From: JAFASC01 sp036265935
Lineage (GTDB): Bacteria > Pseudomonadota > Alphaproteobacteria > Rhizobiales > Beijerinckiaceae
Direction of reading: 5' to 3'
NCBI GenBank assembly: GCA_036265935.1
Contig: DATAOB010000011.1
Span: 14,641-78,640, forward strand
Length of the DNA stretch: 64,000 bases
The notes below the pieces were generated by a model. It was not told the origin of the DNA. It ran no database searches and saw only the letters and a program-made list of their open reading frames with translations. Below are positions 42,733 through 52,061 of this stretch, piece after piece (within the stretch, counting starts at the first letter, position 1; every line of letters begins with the position of its first letter). The translations under genes and the position numbers were made by a program.

Positions 42733-44955
42733 GTGACTTGTAGTGAACCGGAAATCACGCCCGAACTCGTCACGGCGCATGGACTGAAACCGGACGAGTA
42801 CGAGCGCATCCTGGCGCTCATCGGCCGGGTGCCCACGTTCACTGAGCTCGGCATTTTTTCCGCGATGTGGAACGAGCACTGCTCGTACAAGTCCTCGCGC
42901 ATCCACTTACGCAATCTGCCGACCAAAGCGCCGTGGGTAATCCAGGGGCCGGGCGAGAATGCCGGGGTCATCGACATCGGCGACGGGCAGGCCTGCGTCT
43001 TCAAGATGGAGAGCCATAACCACCCCTCCTTCATCGAGCCCTATCAGGGTGCGGCGACCGGCGTCGGCGGCATTCTGCGCGATGTTTTCACCATGGGGGC
43101 GCGGCCGATCGCCTGTCTGAACCTCTTGCGTTTCGGCTCGCCCGATCACCCGAAGACCCGGCATCTCGTCGGCGGCGTCGTCGCCGGGATCGGCGGCTAT
43201 GGCAATTCGTTTGGGGTGCCGACGGTCGGCGGTTCGACCAGCTTCCACCAGTGCTATGACGGCAACATCCTGGTCAACGCGATGGCCGTCGGCATCGCCG
43301 ACAAGGACAAGATTTTCTACGCCAAGGCGACCGGAATCGGGAATCCGATCGTCTATCTCGGCTCGAAGACCGGCCGTGACGGCATCCACGGCGCGACCAT
43401 GGCATCCGCCTCCTTCGAAGAGGAGGCAGAGGAGAAGCGCCCGACCGTTCAGGTCGGAGATCCCTTCGCCGAAAAACTGCTGCTCGAAGCCTGCCTCGAG
43501 CTGATGGCGTCGGGCTCGGTCATCGCGATCCAAGACATGGGCGCGGCGGGACTGACCTCTTCCGCCGTCGAGATGGGCGCCAAGGGCAATCTCGGCATCG
43601 AGCTCGATCTCGATGCTGTCCCCTGCCGTGAGACGGGCATGAGTGCCTACGAGATGATGTTGTCGGAGAGCCAGGAGCGCATGCTGATGGTGCTCGACCC
43701 CGCGCGCGAGGCCGAGGCCGAAGCGATCTTCCGCAAATGGGGGCTCGACTTCGCGATCGTCGGACGCACGACCGACACGCTGCGCTTTGTCGTAAAACAT
43801 CATAGCGAGATCAAAGCCGACTTGCCGATCAAGGAGCTCGGCGATCAGGCGCCGCTCTACCACCGCCCCTATGTTCCGACGCCGCCGGCGAGCCCCGTCG
43901 ATGCAAACTGGGTCCGCCCGCCGGTCGATAATCGAACGGCGCTGCTGCGGCTCCTCGCCTCGCCGAATCTGTGCAGCAAACGGTGGATTTGGGAGCAGTA
44001 CGATCACCTGATCCTCGGCAATACGGTCGTGCCGCCCGGAGCGGACGCGGCGGTGGTGCGCATCGGCGACGGCCCGAAAGGGCTGGCGCTGACGACCGAC
44101 GTGATCGCACGCTATTGCGCCGCCGATCCGGTCGAGGGGGGGCGCCAGGCCGTGGCGGAAGCCTGGCGCAATCTGGTCGTCGTCGGCGCCCGTCCCCTGG
44201 CGATTACCGACAATCTCAATTTCGGCAATCCCGAGCGGCCCGAAATCATGGGACAATTCGTCGGCTGCTTGCAGGGCATCGGCGAGGCCTGCCGGGCGCT
44301 CGATTTTCCCATCGTCTCCGGCAATGTCTCGCTTTACAACGAGACGCGCGGTCAGGGCATTCTGCCGACGCCCGCCATCGGCGGCGTTGGCGTGGTGGAC
44401 GATGTTGCGAAGATCGCAACGCCGGCTTTCAAAGATGAAGGTCACGCGATCCTGTTGATCGGGAAAACGCGGGCCTGGCTCGGTCAGTCTATCTATCTGT
44501 CCGAGCTTTGCGGCCGCGAGGAGGGCGCGCCGCCCCCGGTCGACCTTGCCGAAGAACGCCGCAACGGCGAATTCGTCAGCACGGCGATCAAGACGGGCCG
44601 AGTGACAGCCGTTCACGATCTGGCTGAAGGCGGCTTGGGCGTCGCGCTGGCCGAGATGGCGATCGATGGCGGCATCGGCGCGCGAATCGACCTGCTCCCC
44701 GATGGAGGGCCTCCGCATGGGGTTCTATTCGGCGAGGGCCAGGCGCGATATGTGGTGACCGCAACCAAAGCTGCCGCCAAGGCGCTTATCGCCGATGCCG
44801 CGGCTGCCGGCGTGGAAGTCCTGCGGCTCGGCGAAACGGGTGGCGAGGCGCTGATCCTGCCGGAGGTAGCGCCAATCGCGATCGAGGAACTCATCCGGGC
44901 ACATGCGGACTGGCTGCCGAACTATATGGCGGGCGCGCCCGCGCCAAGGAACTGA
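42733..44955 (+). CDS. purL: PurL, FGAM synthase large subunit (small type)
   Basis: A 740-residue PurL of the kind that needs PurS and PurQ. Features are the N-terminal PTFTELGIFSAMWNEHCSYK, ATP-binding MESHNHPSFIEPYQGAATG, GAAGLTSSAVEMGAKG and, in the second half, TDNLNFGNPERPEIM. The start is a GTG (VTCSEPEITPEL) 16 bases after the toxin remnant. It uses ATP and ammonia from PurQ to convert FGAR into FGAM. Confidence 0.97.
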   Translation: MTCSEPEITPELVTAHGLKPDEYERILALIGRVPTFTELGIFSAMWNEHCSYKSSRIHLRNLPTKAPWVIQGPGENAGVIDIGDGQACVFKMESHNHPSFIEPYQGAATGVGGILRDVFTMGARPIACLNLLRFGSPDHPKTRHLVGGVVAGIGGYGNSFGVPTVGGSTSFHQCYDGNILVNAMAVGIADKDKIFYAKATGIGNPIVYLGSKTGRDGIHGATMASASFEEEAEEKRPTVQVGDPFAEKLLLEACLELMASGSVIAIQDMGAAGLTSSAVEMGAKGNLGIELDLDAVPCRETGMSAYEMMLSESQERMLMVLDPAREAEAEAIFRKWGLDFAIVGRTTDTLRFVVKHHSEIKADLPIKELGDQAPLYHRPYVPTPPASPVDANWVRPPVDNRTALLRLLASPNLCSKRWIWEQYDHLILGNTVVPPGADAAVVRIGDGPKGLALTTDVIARYCAADPVEGGRQAVAEAWRNLVVVGARPLAITDNLNFGNPERPEIMGQFVGCLQGIGEACRALDFPIVSGNVSLYNETRGQGILPTPAIGGVGVVDDVAKIATPAFKDEGHAILLIGKTRAWLGQSIYLSELCGREEGAPPPVDLAEERRNGEFVSTAIKTGRVTAVHDLAEGGLGVALAEMAIDGGIGARIDLLPDGGPPHGVLFGEGQARYVVTATKAAAKALIADAAAAGVEVLRLGETGGEALILPEVAPIAIEELIRAHADWLPNYMAGAPAPRN

Positions 44956-44967
44956 AGGAAGAACGCC

Positions 44968-45204
44968 ATGGCGATGCAAGCGGCGGAAATCGAGCGGCTG
45001 ATCAAGGCGGCACTGCCCGACGCGTCAGTCGAGATCCGCGATCTCGCCGGCGACGGCGATCACTACGCAGCAACGGTCGTCTCGCCCGCCTTCCGCGGCA
45101 AGAGCCGCGTCCAGCAGCACCAGCTCGTCTACAAGGCCCTGCAGGGGCGGATGGGCGGCGAGTTGCATGCCCTTGCGCTGACGACCGCCGCGCCGCAGGA
45201 TTGA
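44968..45204 (+). CDS. BolA/IbaG-family protein
   Basis: A 78-residue protein with AAEIERLIKAALPDASVEIRD, SPAFRGKSRVQQHQLVYKAL and LHALALTT. Members form [2Fe-2S] heterodimers with monothiol glutaredoxins through the conserved histidines and help iron sensing or cluster delivery. The CGFS glutaredoxin gene lies 580 bases downstream, separated only by a DUF29 remnant. Starts with an ATG after GAAGGAAGAA. Confidence 0.94.
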   Translation: MAMQAAEIERLIKAALPDASVEIRDLAGDGDHYAATVVSPAFRGKSRVQQHQLVYKALQGRMGGELHALALTTAAPQD

Positions 45205-45209
45205 GGCCG

Positions 45210-45713
45210 ATGGACGATCGCACGCTTTACGAAACGGATATCGTCGCCTGGGCCGAGCAACAAGCGGCTGCACTGCGCGTGATTTCGTCCTCTCCCGCTG
45301 GCCGTAGCAATGCCGTGGATTGGCAGAATGTCGTCGAGGAGATCGAGAGTTTGGGCCGCTCGCAAATCCGTGCCGTTGAAAGCAAGCTCACTCTCATTTT
45401 CGTCCGCCTCCTGAAGATTGTATCTGACCCCGGACGCTTCCGCAGGTGCGGGATGGCGCGCCGAGATCACAAGCTTCCAGCGCGTGGTTCGAATGGAATT
45501 CACGCCCGCAATGAAAGGGCGGCTGAATCTTGAGGAACTCTGGCAGGACGCTCTGAAACAGGCTGAGGCGGCGCTTTTTCCATATGGCGCGACTCTCAAC
45601 GAAAACTACCGGCCTCCAGTCCCTTTCGGCTGGAAGACTTGACCGCGCCCGACTTCGATGCGCAGACGGCGCTCGACACCCTTACTAAAGCGATTGGTGC
45701 ACGCCAGACATAA
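45210..45713 (+). pseudogene. DUF29 protein with two compensating frameshifts
   Basis: The first frame gives DDRTLYETDIVAWAEQQAAA, NAVDWQNVVEEIESLGRSQ and stops being family-like at about 45417; the next frame gives LYLTPDASAGAGWRAEITSF and NLEELWQDALKQAEAALFPY; after about 45628 the first frame resumes with LEDLTAPDFDAQTALDTL to TAA at 45711. The restored protein of 167 residues is a plain DUF29. DUF29 genes are common in cyanobacteria and scattered in alphaproteobacteria. Function unknown. Confidence 0.82.
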
Positions 45714-45784
45714 CGACGAGGCTTGCTTTGCCTCTTGCGCTGAACGCGCCTGAACCCCAAAATTAGGCAAATCCGGAGAGTCCT

Positions 45785-46129
<345 letters not shown>

Positions 46130-46310
46130 GCGGCACGGAGCTCACCTCGCCTTCTGCCGGCGAAACGCCAGGCGAGCCAGAGCACAATTTACGCGCGTCA
46201 GATCGCACCGCCGGCGCGGACGAGGTTGCGTTTTTCGCAAGCGATCCCCACAATTGGGACTAGGTAGGGTTTGGGGATTCCGCAAGTTCCGCCTCCCATG
46301 GGTGCCCGCG

Positions 46311-47627
46311 ATGCTTGACCAACGTCTCGTTGCCTGGATCAAGGACGGACTCTCCCGCCCTGGGAAAAGCCAGAACGGGCTTGCGGAAGCGCTGGATATC
46401 GACCCCTCGTCCGTCTCGCGGCTCTTGAAAGGCGCACGTCAGATCAAGACGCGCGAGATCGAGCTGATCTCCTCCTATCTCGGCTATGGCCCGCCCGCCC
46501 ATACGTTCGGCATGTCTGGGCAAGGCCATGTGCGCGGCACGCCATCGTCAACCGCCGCCGTCGTCGAGGCGATCGAGGCGATCGCCCGCGGCGAGCTCGT
46601 CGTCGTCACCGACGATGATGACCGGGAGAATGAGGGCGACCTGGTCATGGCGGCTTCGCACGCCACGCCGGAAAAGATGGCGTTCATCCTGCGCCATTGC
46701 TGCGGCATCGTCTGCGCGCCGATGCCGCCGGACCTCGCGCGGCGCCTCAACCTCGCACCGATGGTCTCGGCCAACGACGCGCCGCTTGGGACGGCGTTCA
46801 CCGTCTCCGTCGATGTGCGCCACGGCCTCACCACCGGCATTTCCGCCGAGCAGCGCACCAATACGGTGCGCGCGCTCGCCAATAACAATATGGGTGCCTC
46901 GGATTTCGTTCGTCCCGGCCACGTCTTCCCGCTGGTGGCTAAAGAGGGCGGCGTGCTCATGCGCTCCGGCCACACCGAAGCCGCCGTCGATCTCTGTAAG
47001 CTCGCCAGCCTGCCGCCGGTCGGCGTGATCTGCGAGCTCGTAAACAAGGACGACGGCACGGTCATGGCCGGCGCGCAAATCCGCGACTTCGCTAAGACGC
47101 ACGGGCTGAAATGCATTTCGGTTGCCGATCTCATCGCTTATCGCCGCGCGCGGGAGAAACTGGTCGAGCGTGTCGCTTCCATGCCGGTCGAGACGATTGC
47201 CGGGCGCATGATTCTGCACGTCTATGTCACGCCGTTCGATCGCGTGCAGCATTTTGCCTTCGTGCTCGGTGAGATCGGCGATGGCATCGATGTGCCGGCG
47301 CGCCTGCATCGCGCCGACATTTTGGGCGACGTGTTTTCCGGTGGCACGACAATCCGGCGCACGCTCGAGCGCTTCCGCGCCGAAGGCCGCGGCGTATTCG
47401 TTTATCTGAGAGACGGCGCGGCCGGCGTGCCGGTCAACATCGTGCGGCCGGGCGCCGACGGCTCCGAAGACGAGCGCCAGCGCCAATGGCTCGATGTCGG
47501 TTTGGGCGCCCAAATCCTGAAGGACCTCGGCATCACCTCGATCCGGCTGCGCACCTCGGCGCCGCGCACCTATGTGGGGCTGTCCGGCTTCGGCATCGAG
47601 ATCAACGCATTCGAGGATGTGGGATAG
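46311..47627 (+). CDS. ribB: HTH-RibB-degenerate RibA fusion
   Basis: A 438-residue three-part protein. Residues 1-60 are a Cro/CI-type helix-turn-helix (SQNGLAEALDIDPSSVSRLL). Residues 80-280 are dihydroxybutanone-phosphate synthase with the acidic loop TDDDDRENEGDLVMAAS, GHTEAAVDLCKLA and ICELVNKDDG; this makes the four-carbon riboflavin precursor. The last 160 residues follow the GTP cyclohydrolase II fold (VPARLHRADILGDVF) but lack the zinc cysteines, so that half is likely inactive. Start at ATG 46311, since earlier codons lie outside the HTH. Confidence 0.9.
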   Translation: MLDQRLVAWIKDGLSRPGKSQNGLAEALDIDPSSVSRLLKGARQIKTREIELISSYLGYGPPAHTFGMSGQGHVRGTPSSTAAVVEAIEAIARGELVVVTDDDDRENEGDLVMAASHATPEKMAFILRHCCGIVCAPMPPDLARRLNLAPMVSANDAPLGTAFTVSVDVRHGLTTGISAEQRTNTVRALANNNMGASDFVRPGHVFPLVAKEGGVLMRSGHTEAAVDLCKLASLPPVGVICELVNKDDGTVMAGAQIRDFAKTHGLKCISVADLIAYRRAREKLVERVASMPVETIAGRMILHVYVTPFDRVQHFAFVLGEIGDGIDVPARLHRADILGDVFSGGTTIRRTLERFRAEGRGVFVYLRDGAAGVPVNIVRPGADGSEDERQRQWLDVGLGAQILKDLGITSIRLRTSAPRTYVGLSGFGIEINAFEDVG

Positions 47628-47662
47628 GCGGCCGCGTCCGTCATCTCGCCCATCTGTGATAG

Positions 47663-50488
47663 ATGAGGCGCATGGCCCTCGTTGAGCAAACCCAACTCGA
47701 GCCGCCGGCGGTTGAGCTTTCGCCCGCTCCCCCGCGTCCCTTCACGCGTGCCGCGGTTGACGCCGAAATTGCCGAGCTTCACGCGAAGGATGCGCGTCCG
47801 CAGGACGTGCGGCCTCTGGTGATCGAGCGCTTCCGGCGGGCACTCGAGGACGGGCGCGCCGCCGCGCGCGCCGAGCTCGAGGCGGGCGGCGGCGGTTGCG
47901 AATGCACGCAGGCGCTGTCAAACCTGCAGGACAACCTGATCGGCGCGATCCACGAATATGTCGTGCGCTATCTTCATCCGCCCGCCTCGCCGGCTGATCG
48001 CGAGCAGATGACGATTGCGGCAGTCGGCGGCTATGGCCGCGGAACGTTGGCGCCCGGCTCCGATATCGATCTTCTCTTTCTTGTGCCGGCAAAGCAGACG
48101 CAATGGGTCGAGCGCGTCGTCGAATCCATTCTCTACGTTCTCTGGGACTTGAAGCAAAAGGTCGGTCATTCAACGCGTTCCGTTGCCGAGTGCCTGCGGC
48201 AGGCACGCGACGACATGACGATTCGCACCGCGCTTCTCGAAGCCCGCTACATCCTCGGCAACAACGGTCTGTTTCAGGACCTGCGGAGGCGCTTCGATCA
48301 GGAGATCGTGCGCACGACGGCGCGCGAATTTGTCGCGGCGAAACTCGCGGACCGGGAAGTACGCGTGCGCCGCGCCGGCAACTCGCGCTACCTCGTCGAA
48401 CCCAATGTCAAAGAGAGCAAGGGCGGCTTGCGCGATCTCAACACGCTGTTTTGGATCGGCAAATATGTTTATCGCGTGCGCGAGGCGCACGACCTCGTCG
48501 AAGCGGGTCTATTCACGCCGAGCGAATATGCGCTCTTCGTGCGGTGCGAGGAGTTTTTGTGGCGCGTACGCTGCCATCTGCATTTCGTCACCGGCCGCGC
48601 CGAAGAGCGGTTGAGTTTCGATCTGCAGCGGGTTCTTGCAGCCCGGCTCGGCTATAAGAATCGTGGCGGCCTCTCCGCCGTCGAGCGCTTCATGAAACAT
48701 TACTTCCTTATCGCCAAGGACGTCGGCGACCTGACCGCGATCGTCTGTGCCGCGCTTGAAGAACGCGAAGCGAAACCGCGCGCCTACCTCGATCGCTTCG
48801 TCCAGCGTTTCCGCCGGCGCAGAAAGGCGCTGCCAAGCGCCGATTTCGCGATCGAAACCGATCGCGTAACCGTTGCGCGGCCGGACGTCTTCGAAAAGGA
48901 CCCCATCAACCTCATCCGGCTGTTCTGGATCGCCGATCAGTACATCCTGCCGATCCATCCGGATGCTGCAAGGCTGGTCACGCGCTCGCTGCGGCGCATT
49001 GACAATTCGCTGCGTAATAACCCCGAAGCCAATCGCCTTTTTCTGGAGATTCTTACGTCACGGCATGCGCCGGAGACCGTGCTCCGCCGCATGAACGAGG
49101 CCGGCGTACTCGGCCGATTCATTCCCGATTTCGGTCAGATCGTCGCGATGATGCAATTCAACATGTATCATCACTATACTGTCGACGAGCACCTCTTGCG
49201 CGCGATCGGCATTCTCGCCGACATCGAAGCCCATCGGCTGGTCGACGACCATCCGCTGACCAGCGAAATCCTGCCGTCGATCAGCAATCGCACCTCGCTT
49301 CATTTAGCGCTGTTCCTGCACGACATCGCCAAAGGACGCCAGCAGGATCATTCGAGCGCGGGTGCTGAGGTCGCGCGGCGGCTTAGTCCGCGCTTCGGTC
49401 TGTCGGAAGCCGAAACCGAGACGATTGTCTGGCTGATTCAGAATCATCTGGTCATGTCGGACACGGCACAGCGCCGCGATCTCGGTGATCCCACCACGAT
49501 CGAAAACTTCGCCAATCGGGTGCAGACGCTGGAGCGGCTGAAAATGCTGCTCATCCTGACAGTCTGCGATATCCGCGCCGTCGGCCCGGGCGTGTGGAAC
49601 GGCTGGAAGGGCGAGCTTCTACGCACGCTTTATTGGGAAACCGAAGTCGTCCTCGGCGGTGGCCATTCGGCTCTCGATCGCAAGCGGCGCGTCGAGAAGG
49701 CGCAGCAGGAATTGCGCGCCGAACTGCCCGCCTGGTCCGATCCCGAATTCGAAGCGTATGCACAACGCCATTATCCCGCGTATTGGCTCAAGGCCGATCT
49801 GCCGCACAAAGTGCAACACGCCAAGCTCTTGCATCTGACGGAAGTCGAGATGCGCTCGCTGGCGACGGAGGTCGCGACCGACGCCTTCCGCGGCGTGACG
49901 GAGCTGACCGTGGTTGCGCCCGATCATCCGCGGCTTTTGTCGGTCATCGCCGGGGCCTGCGCATCGGCGGGAGCAAACATCGTCGACGCGCAGATATTCA
50001 CCACGACCGACGGTCTGGCGCTCGACACGATTTTCGTCTCCCGCGCGTTCGACGAAGACCACGACGAATTACGCCGCGCCAAGCGCGTCGCACAAGCGAT
50101 CGAGAAAGCGTTGCGCGGTGAAATTCGCCTGCGCGATGTCATCGCGGCGAAACGGATCTCCACGCAGCCGCGTGACGCCGCGTTCACGATCGCTCCCGAA
50201 GTCACGATCGATAATACGCTGTCGAAGCGCTACACCGTCGTCGAGGTGTCCGGTCTCGACCGGCTCGGCCTTCTCTACGATTTGACCACCGTCCTGTCGG
50301 CGCTGAACCTGAATATCGGTTCGGCGCATATCGTGACGTTCGGCGAGAAGGCCGTCGACGTCTTCTACGTGACCGATCTGACCGGCGCCAAGATCACCAA
50401 TGCCGCGCGGCAGGGCGCGATTCGCCGCCATCTCCTGGAGATTTTCGGCGCCGAAAGCGAGCGCAAGCAGATTCGGGCGTCTGAATAA
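47663..50488 (+). CDS. glnD: GlnD, bifunctional PII uridylyltransferase/uridylyl-removing enzyme
   Basis: A 941-residue nitrogen sensor. The nucleotidyltransferase motif is GGYGRGTLAPGSDIDLLFL; the HD hydrolase domain shows LALFLHDIAKGRQQDHS; two ACT domains end the protein (ELTVVAPDHPRLLSVIAGAC and VVEVSGLDRLGLLYDLTTVL), which sense glutamine. It uridylylates PII proteins when glutamine is low. An ATG three codons later (47672) is an alternative start. Confidence 0.97.
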   Translation: MRRMALVEQTQLEPPAVELSPAPPRPFTRAAVDAEIAELHAKDARPQDVRPLVIERFRRALEDGRAAARAELEAGGGGCECTQALSNLQDNLIGAIHEYVVRYLHPPASPADREQMTIAAVGGYGRGTLAPGSDIDLLFLVPAKQTQWVERVVESILYVLWDLKQKVGHSTRSVAECLRQARDDMTIRTALLEARYILGNNGLFQDLRRRFDQEIVRTTAREFVAAKLADREVRVRRAGNSRYLVEPNVKESKGGLRDLNTLFWIGKYVYRVREAHDLVEAGLFTPSEYALFVRCEEFLWRVRCHLHFVTGRAEERLSFDLQRVLAARLGYKNRGGLSAVERFMKHYFLIAKDVGDLTAIVCAALEEREAKPRAYLDRFVQRFRRRRKALPSADFAIETDRVTVARPDVFEKDPINLIRLFWIADQYILPIHPDAARLVTRSLRRIDNSLRNNPEANRLFLEILTSRHAPETVLRRMNEAGVLGRFIPDFGQIVAMMQFNMYHHYTVDEHLLRAIGILADIEAHRLVDDHPLTSEILPSISNRTSLHLALFLHDIAKGRQQDHSSAGAEVARRLSPRFGLSEAETETIVWLIQNHLVMSDTAQRRDLGDPTTIENFANRVQTLERLKMLLILTVCDIRAVGPGVWNGWKGELLRTLYWETEVVLGGGHSALDRKRRVEKAQQELRAELPAWSDPEFEAYAQRHYPAYWLKADLPHKVQHAKLLHLTEVEMRSLATEVATDAFRGVTELTVVAPDHPRLLSVIAGACASAGANIVDAQIFTTTDGLALDTIFVSRAFDEDHDELRRAKRVAQAIEKALRGEIRLRDVIAAKRISTQPRDAAFTIAPEVTIDNTLSKRYTVVEVSGLDRLGLLYDLTTVLSALNLNIGSAHIVTFGEKAVDVFYVTDLTGAKITNAARQGAIRRHLLEIFGAESERKQIRASE

Positions 50489-50574
50489 AGCGAGCTCACG
50501 GGAAGCGCTTGAATTTTGACCTCGCGGCTCTGATATGCGGGCCCAAGACGGGATTTGATTTCACCACGGACGGG

Positions 50575-51195
50575 ATGATGCAGGAACCAAGCCGCAAGCC
50601 GAGAGATACGGCCGAGGTGCCGGAACAGACGCCGGCTAACGACGAGGGCGCGAGCCCGGCTGCCGCGCTTGCCGAGGGAACCGTCGCGGATAGCCCGGCC
50701 GCGGAGGCGCCTGCGAACGAAGTCGATACGCTCCGGCAGGAAAATGCCGGCCTGAAGGACCGGCTTCTGCGCGCCTTGGCCGAAATGGAGAACCTGCGCC
50801 GCCGCACAGAGCGCGAAGTGGCCGATGCCAAGACGTACGGCGTCGCGAATTTTGCCCGCGACATGCTGGGCGTTGCCGACAACCTGCGCCGTGCCCTGGA
50901 CCACCTGCCGGCGGAGGCGCGGGAGAGCGCGGATGCCGCCCTGAAGGGCCTCATCGAAGGCGTGGAAGTCACCGAGCGCGATTTCCTGTCGCGCCTGACG
51001 CGCCATGGCGTGAAGAAGCTCGAACCGCAGGGCGAACGCTTCGATCCGAATCTGCACGAGGCTTTGTTCGAAGTGCCCGACGAGAGCGTGCCGGCAGGAA
51101 CTGTCGCGCAGGTTATCGAGAGCGGCTACACGATTGGCGATCGCGTGCTGCGCCCGGCCAAGGTCGGCGTGTCGAAAGGCGGCCCGAAGGGCTGA
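50575..51195 (+). CDS. grpE: GrpE, nucleotide exchange factor of DnaK
   Basis: A 206-residue co-chaperone starting at the double ATG 50575 after GGACGGG (MMQEPSRKPRDT). A low-complexity acidic head is followed by the long coiled coil (ENAGLKDRLLRALAEMENL, RRRTEREVADAKTYGVANFA) and the beta-wing with GVKKLEPQGERFDPNLHEAL and VIESGYTIGDRVLRPAKVGV. It releases ADP from DnaK. The frame extends to 50509, but those residues look non-coding. No heat-shock promoter was clear. Confidence 0.94.
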   Translation: MMQEPSRKPRDTAEVPEQTPANDEGASPAAALAEGTVADSPAAEAPANEVDTLRQENAGLKDRLLRALAEMENLRRRTEREVADAKTYGVANFARDMLGVADNLRRALDHLPAEARESADAALKGLIEGVEVTERDFLSRLTRHGVKKLEPQGERFDPNLHEALFEVPDESVPAGTVAQVIESGYTIGDRVLRPAKVGVSKGGPKG

Positions 51196-51201
51196 TGGAC
51201 C

Positions 51202-51258
51202 GCGCACCTCCTGGTGCGCAAACCACATTCGAGACTAGGTGCGGACCGGGAGGTCCGC
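51202..51258. repeat. Two short GC hairpins at the grpE-alkB junction
   Basis: GCGCACC/GGTGCGC around TCCT (51202-51219) and GCGGACC/GGTCCGC around GGGA (51241-51258). The second lies in the last codons of alkB and resembles the hairpin at 31451. Neither has a T-run on the plus side, but together they could end both convergent transcripts. Confidence 0.6.
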
Positions 51259-52029
51259 GATCCGGGGCCCTGTCACCCGCCGGAGCGTGAGATTGAACCT
51301 GCCGCCCTCGGGCAGCAGCGTCGACGTGCCCGGAAAAATTCGATCGACGCCGTGAAAGGCGAGACGCGCTTCGCCGCCGAGCACGATTGCGTCGCCTGAG
51401 GCAAGCTTTATCGAGCGGGTCGAGCAGCGACGCGTTGTGCCGCCGAAGCGGAAGACACAAGTGTCGCCCAGCGACAGTGAGACGACGGGCGCGGCAAAAT
51501 CCCCCTCATCGCGATCCTGATGCAGACTCATCCGCGCACCAGAGGCATAATAGTTGATGAGGCAGGCTTCGGGTTCGTGCGGGTAGCAGCCGAGGTCTTG
51601 CCACGCGGCGAGAGTTTCCGGCGGAAAAGCCGGCCACGGCGCGCCTGTTTGCGGATGCGTCGCCTGATAGCGATAGCCGCGCTCGCGATCCGAGACCCAG
51701 CCCAATGGTCCGCAATTGCTCATTCGCACCGAAAAGGCTTTGCCGGTTCGCGGCATGCGCGGCGTGAACACCGGCGCGGCGCGGATGATGTCGCGCAGTT
51801 GCGAGAGCAGGTCCTCTTGCGCGGCGCGATCGAGATATTCCGGATAATAAATAAGCCCCGGCGCGAGTTCGATCTTTCTCGGCTTGTTCTCCAAAGCCGA
51901 TGCATCCTTGCCGGATAAATTCGCAGCCCATTCAAGCATGTCATTGTGAGAAATAAAGACGCCGGCATCGGCTTCGGCCAATGCGGCTTCGATCTCATGC
52001 TTTCGTCTCGGTCGAAAGGAGCGGTTCAT
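51235..52029 (-). CDS. alkB: AlkB-like 2OG-Fe(II) dioxygenase with antitoxin-like N-terminal extension
   Basis: A 264-residue protein if begun at 52029. The dioxygenase part (from about residue 55, ELAPGLIYYPEYLDRA) has the iron ligands in MSLHQDRDEGD and LAFHGVDRI, the substrate-lid YYASG and the 2OG arginines in RFNLTLRRV, so it should demethylate alkylated DNA or RNA. The first 48 residues (HEIEAALAEADAGVFISHND) resemble the tail of CopG-type antitoxins rather than any AlkB. Translation might instead start at a TTG near 51903. The ribosome site at 52029 is poor. Confidence 0.82.
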   Translation of the reverse strand: MNRSFRPRRKHEIEAALAEADAGVFISHNDMLEWAANLSGKDASALENKPRKIELAPGLIYYPEYLDRAAQEDLLSQLRDIIRAAPVFTPRMPRTGKAFSVRMSNCGPLGWVSDRERGYRYQATHPQTGAPWPAFPPETLAAWQDLGCYPHEPEACLINYYASGARMSLHQDRDEGDFAAPVVSLSLGDTCVFRFGGTTRRCSTRSIKLASGDAIVLGGEARLAFHGVDRIFPGTSTLLPEGGRFNLTLRRVTGPRIADLPVRT

Positions 52030-52061
52030 TGGCTTTGGTACATCCCGCCGCTGACAATACG

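Noticed and set aside
42907..44718. A 603-codon open frame antisense to purL
   Set aside because: It mirrors purL codons in a GC-rich genome; composition is Arg/Asp/Ala-rich with no domain, and purL is certain.
46130..46310. FMN riboswitch before the ribB fusion
   Set aside because: The gap is short and lacks the conserved flavin-aptamer segments that I would expect.
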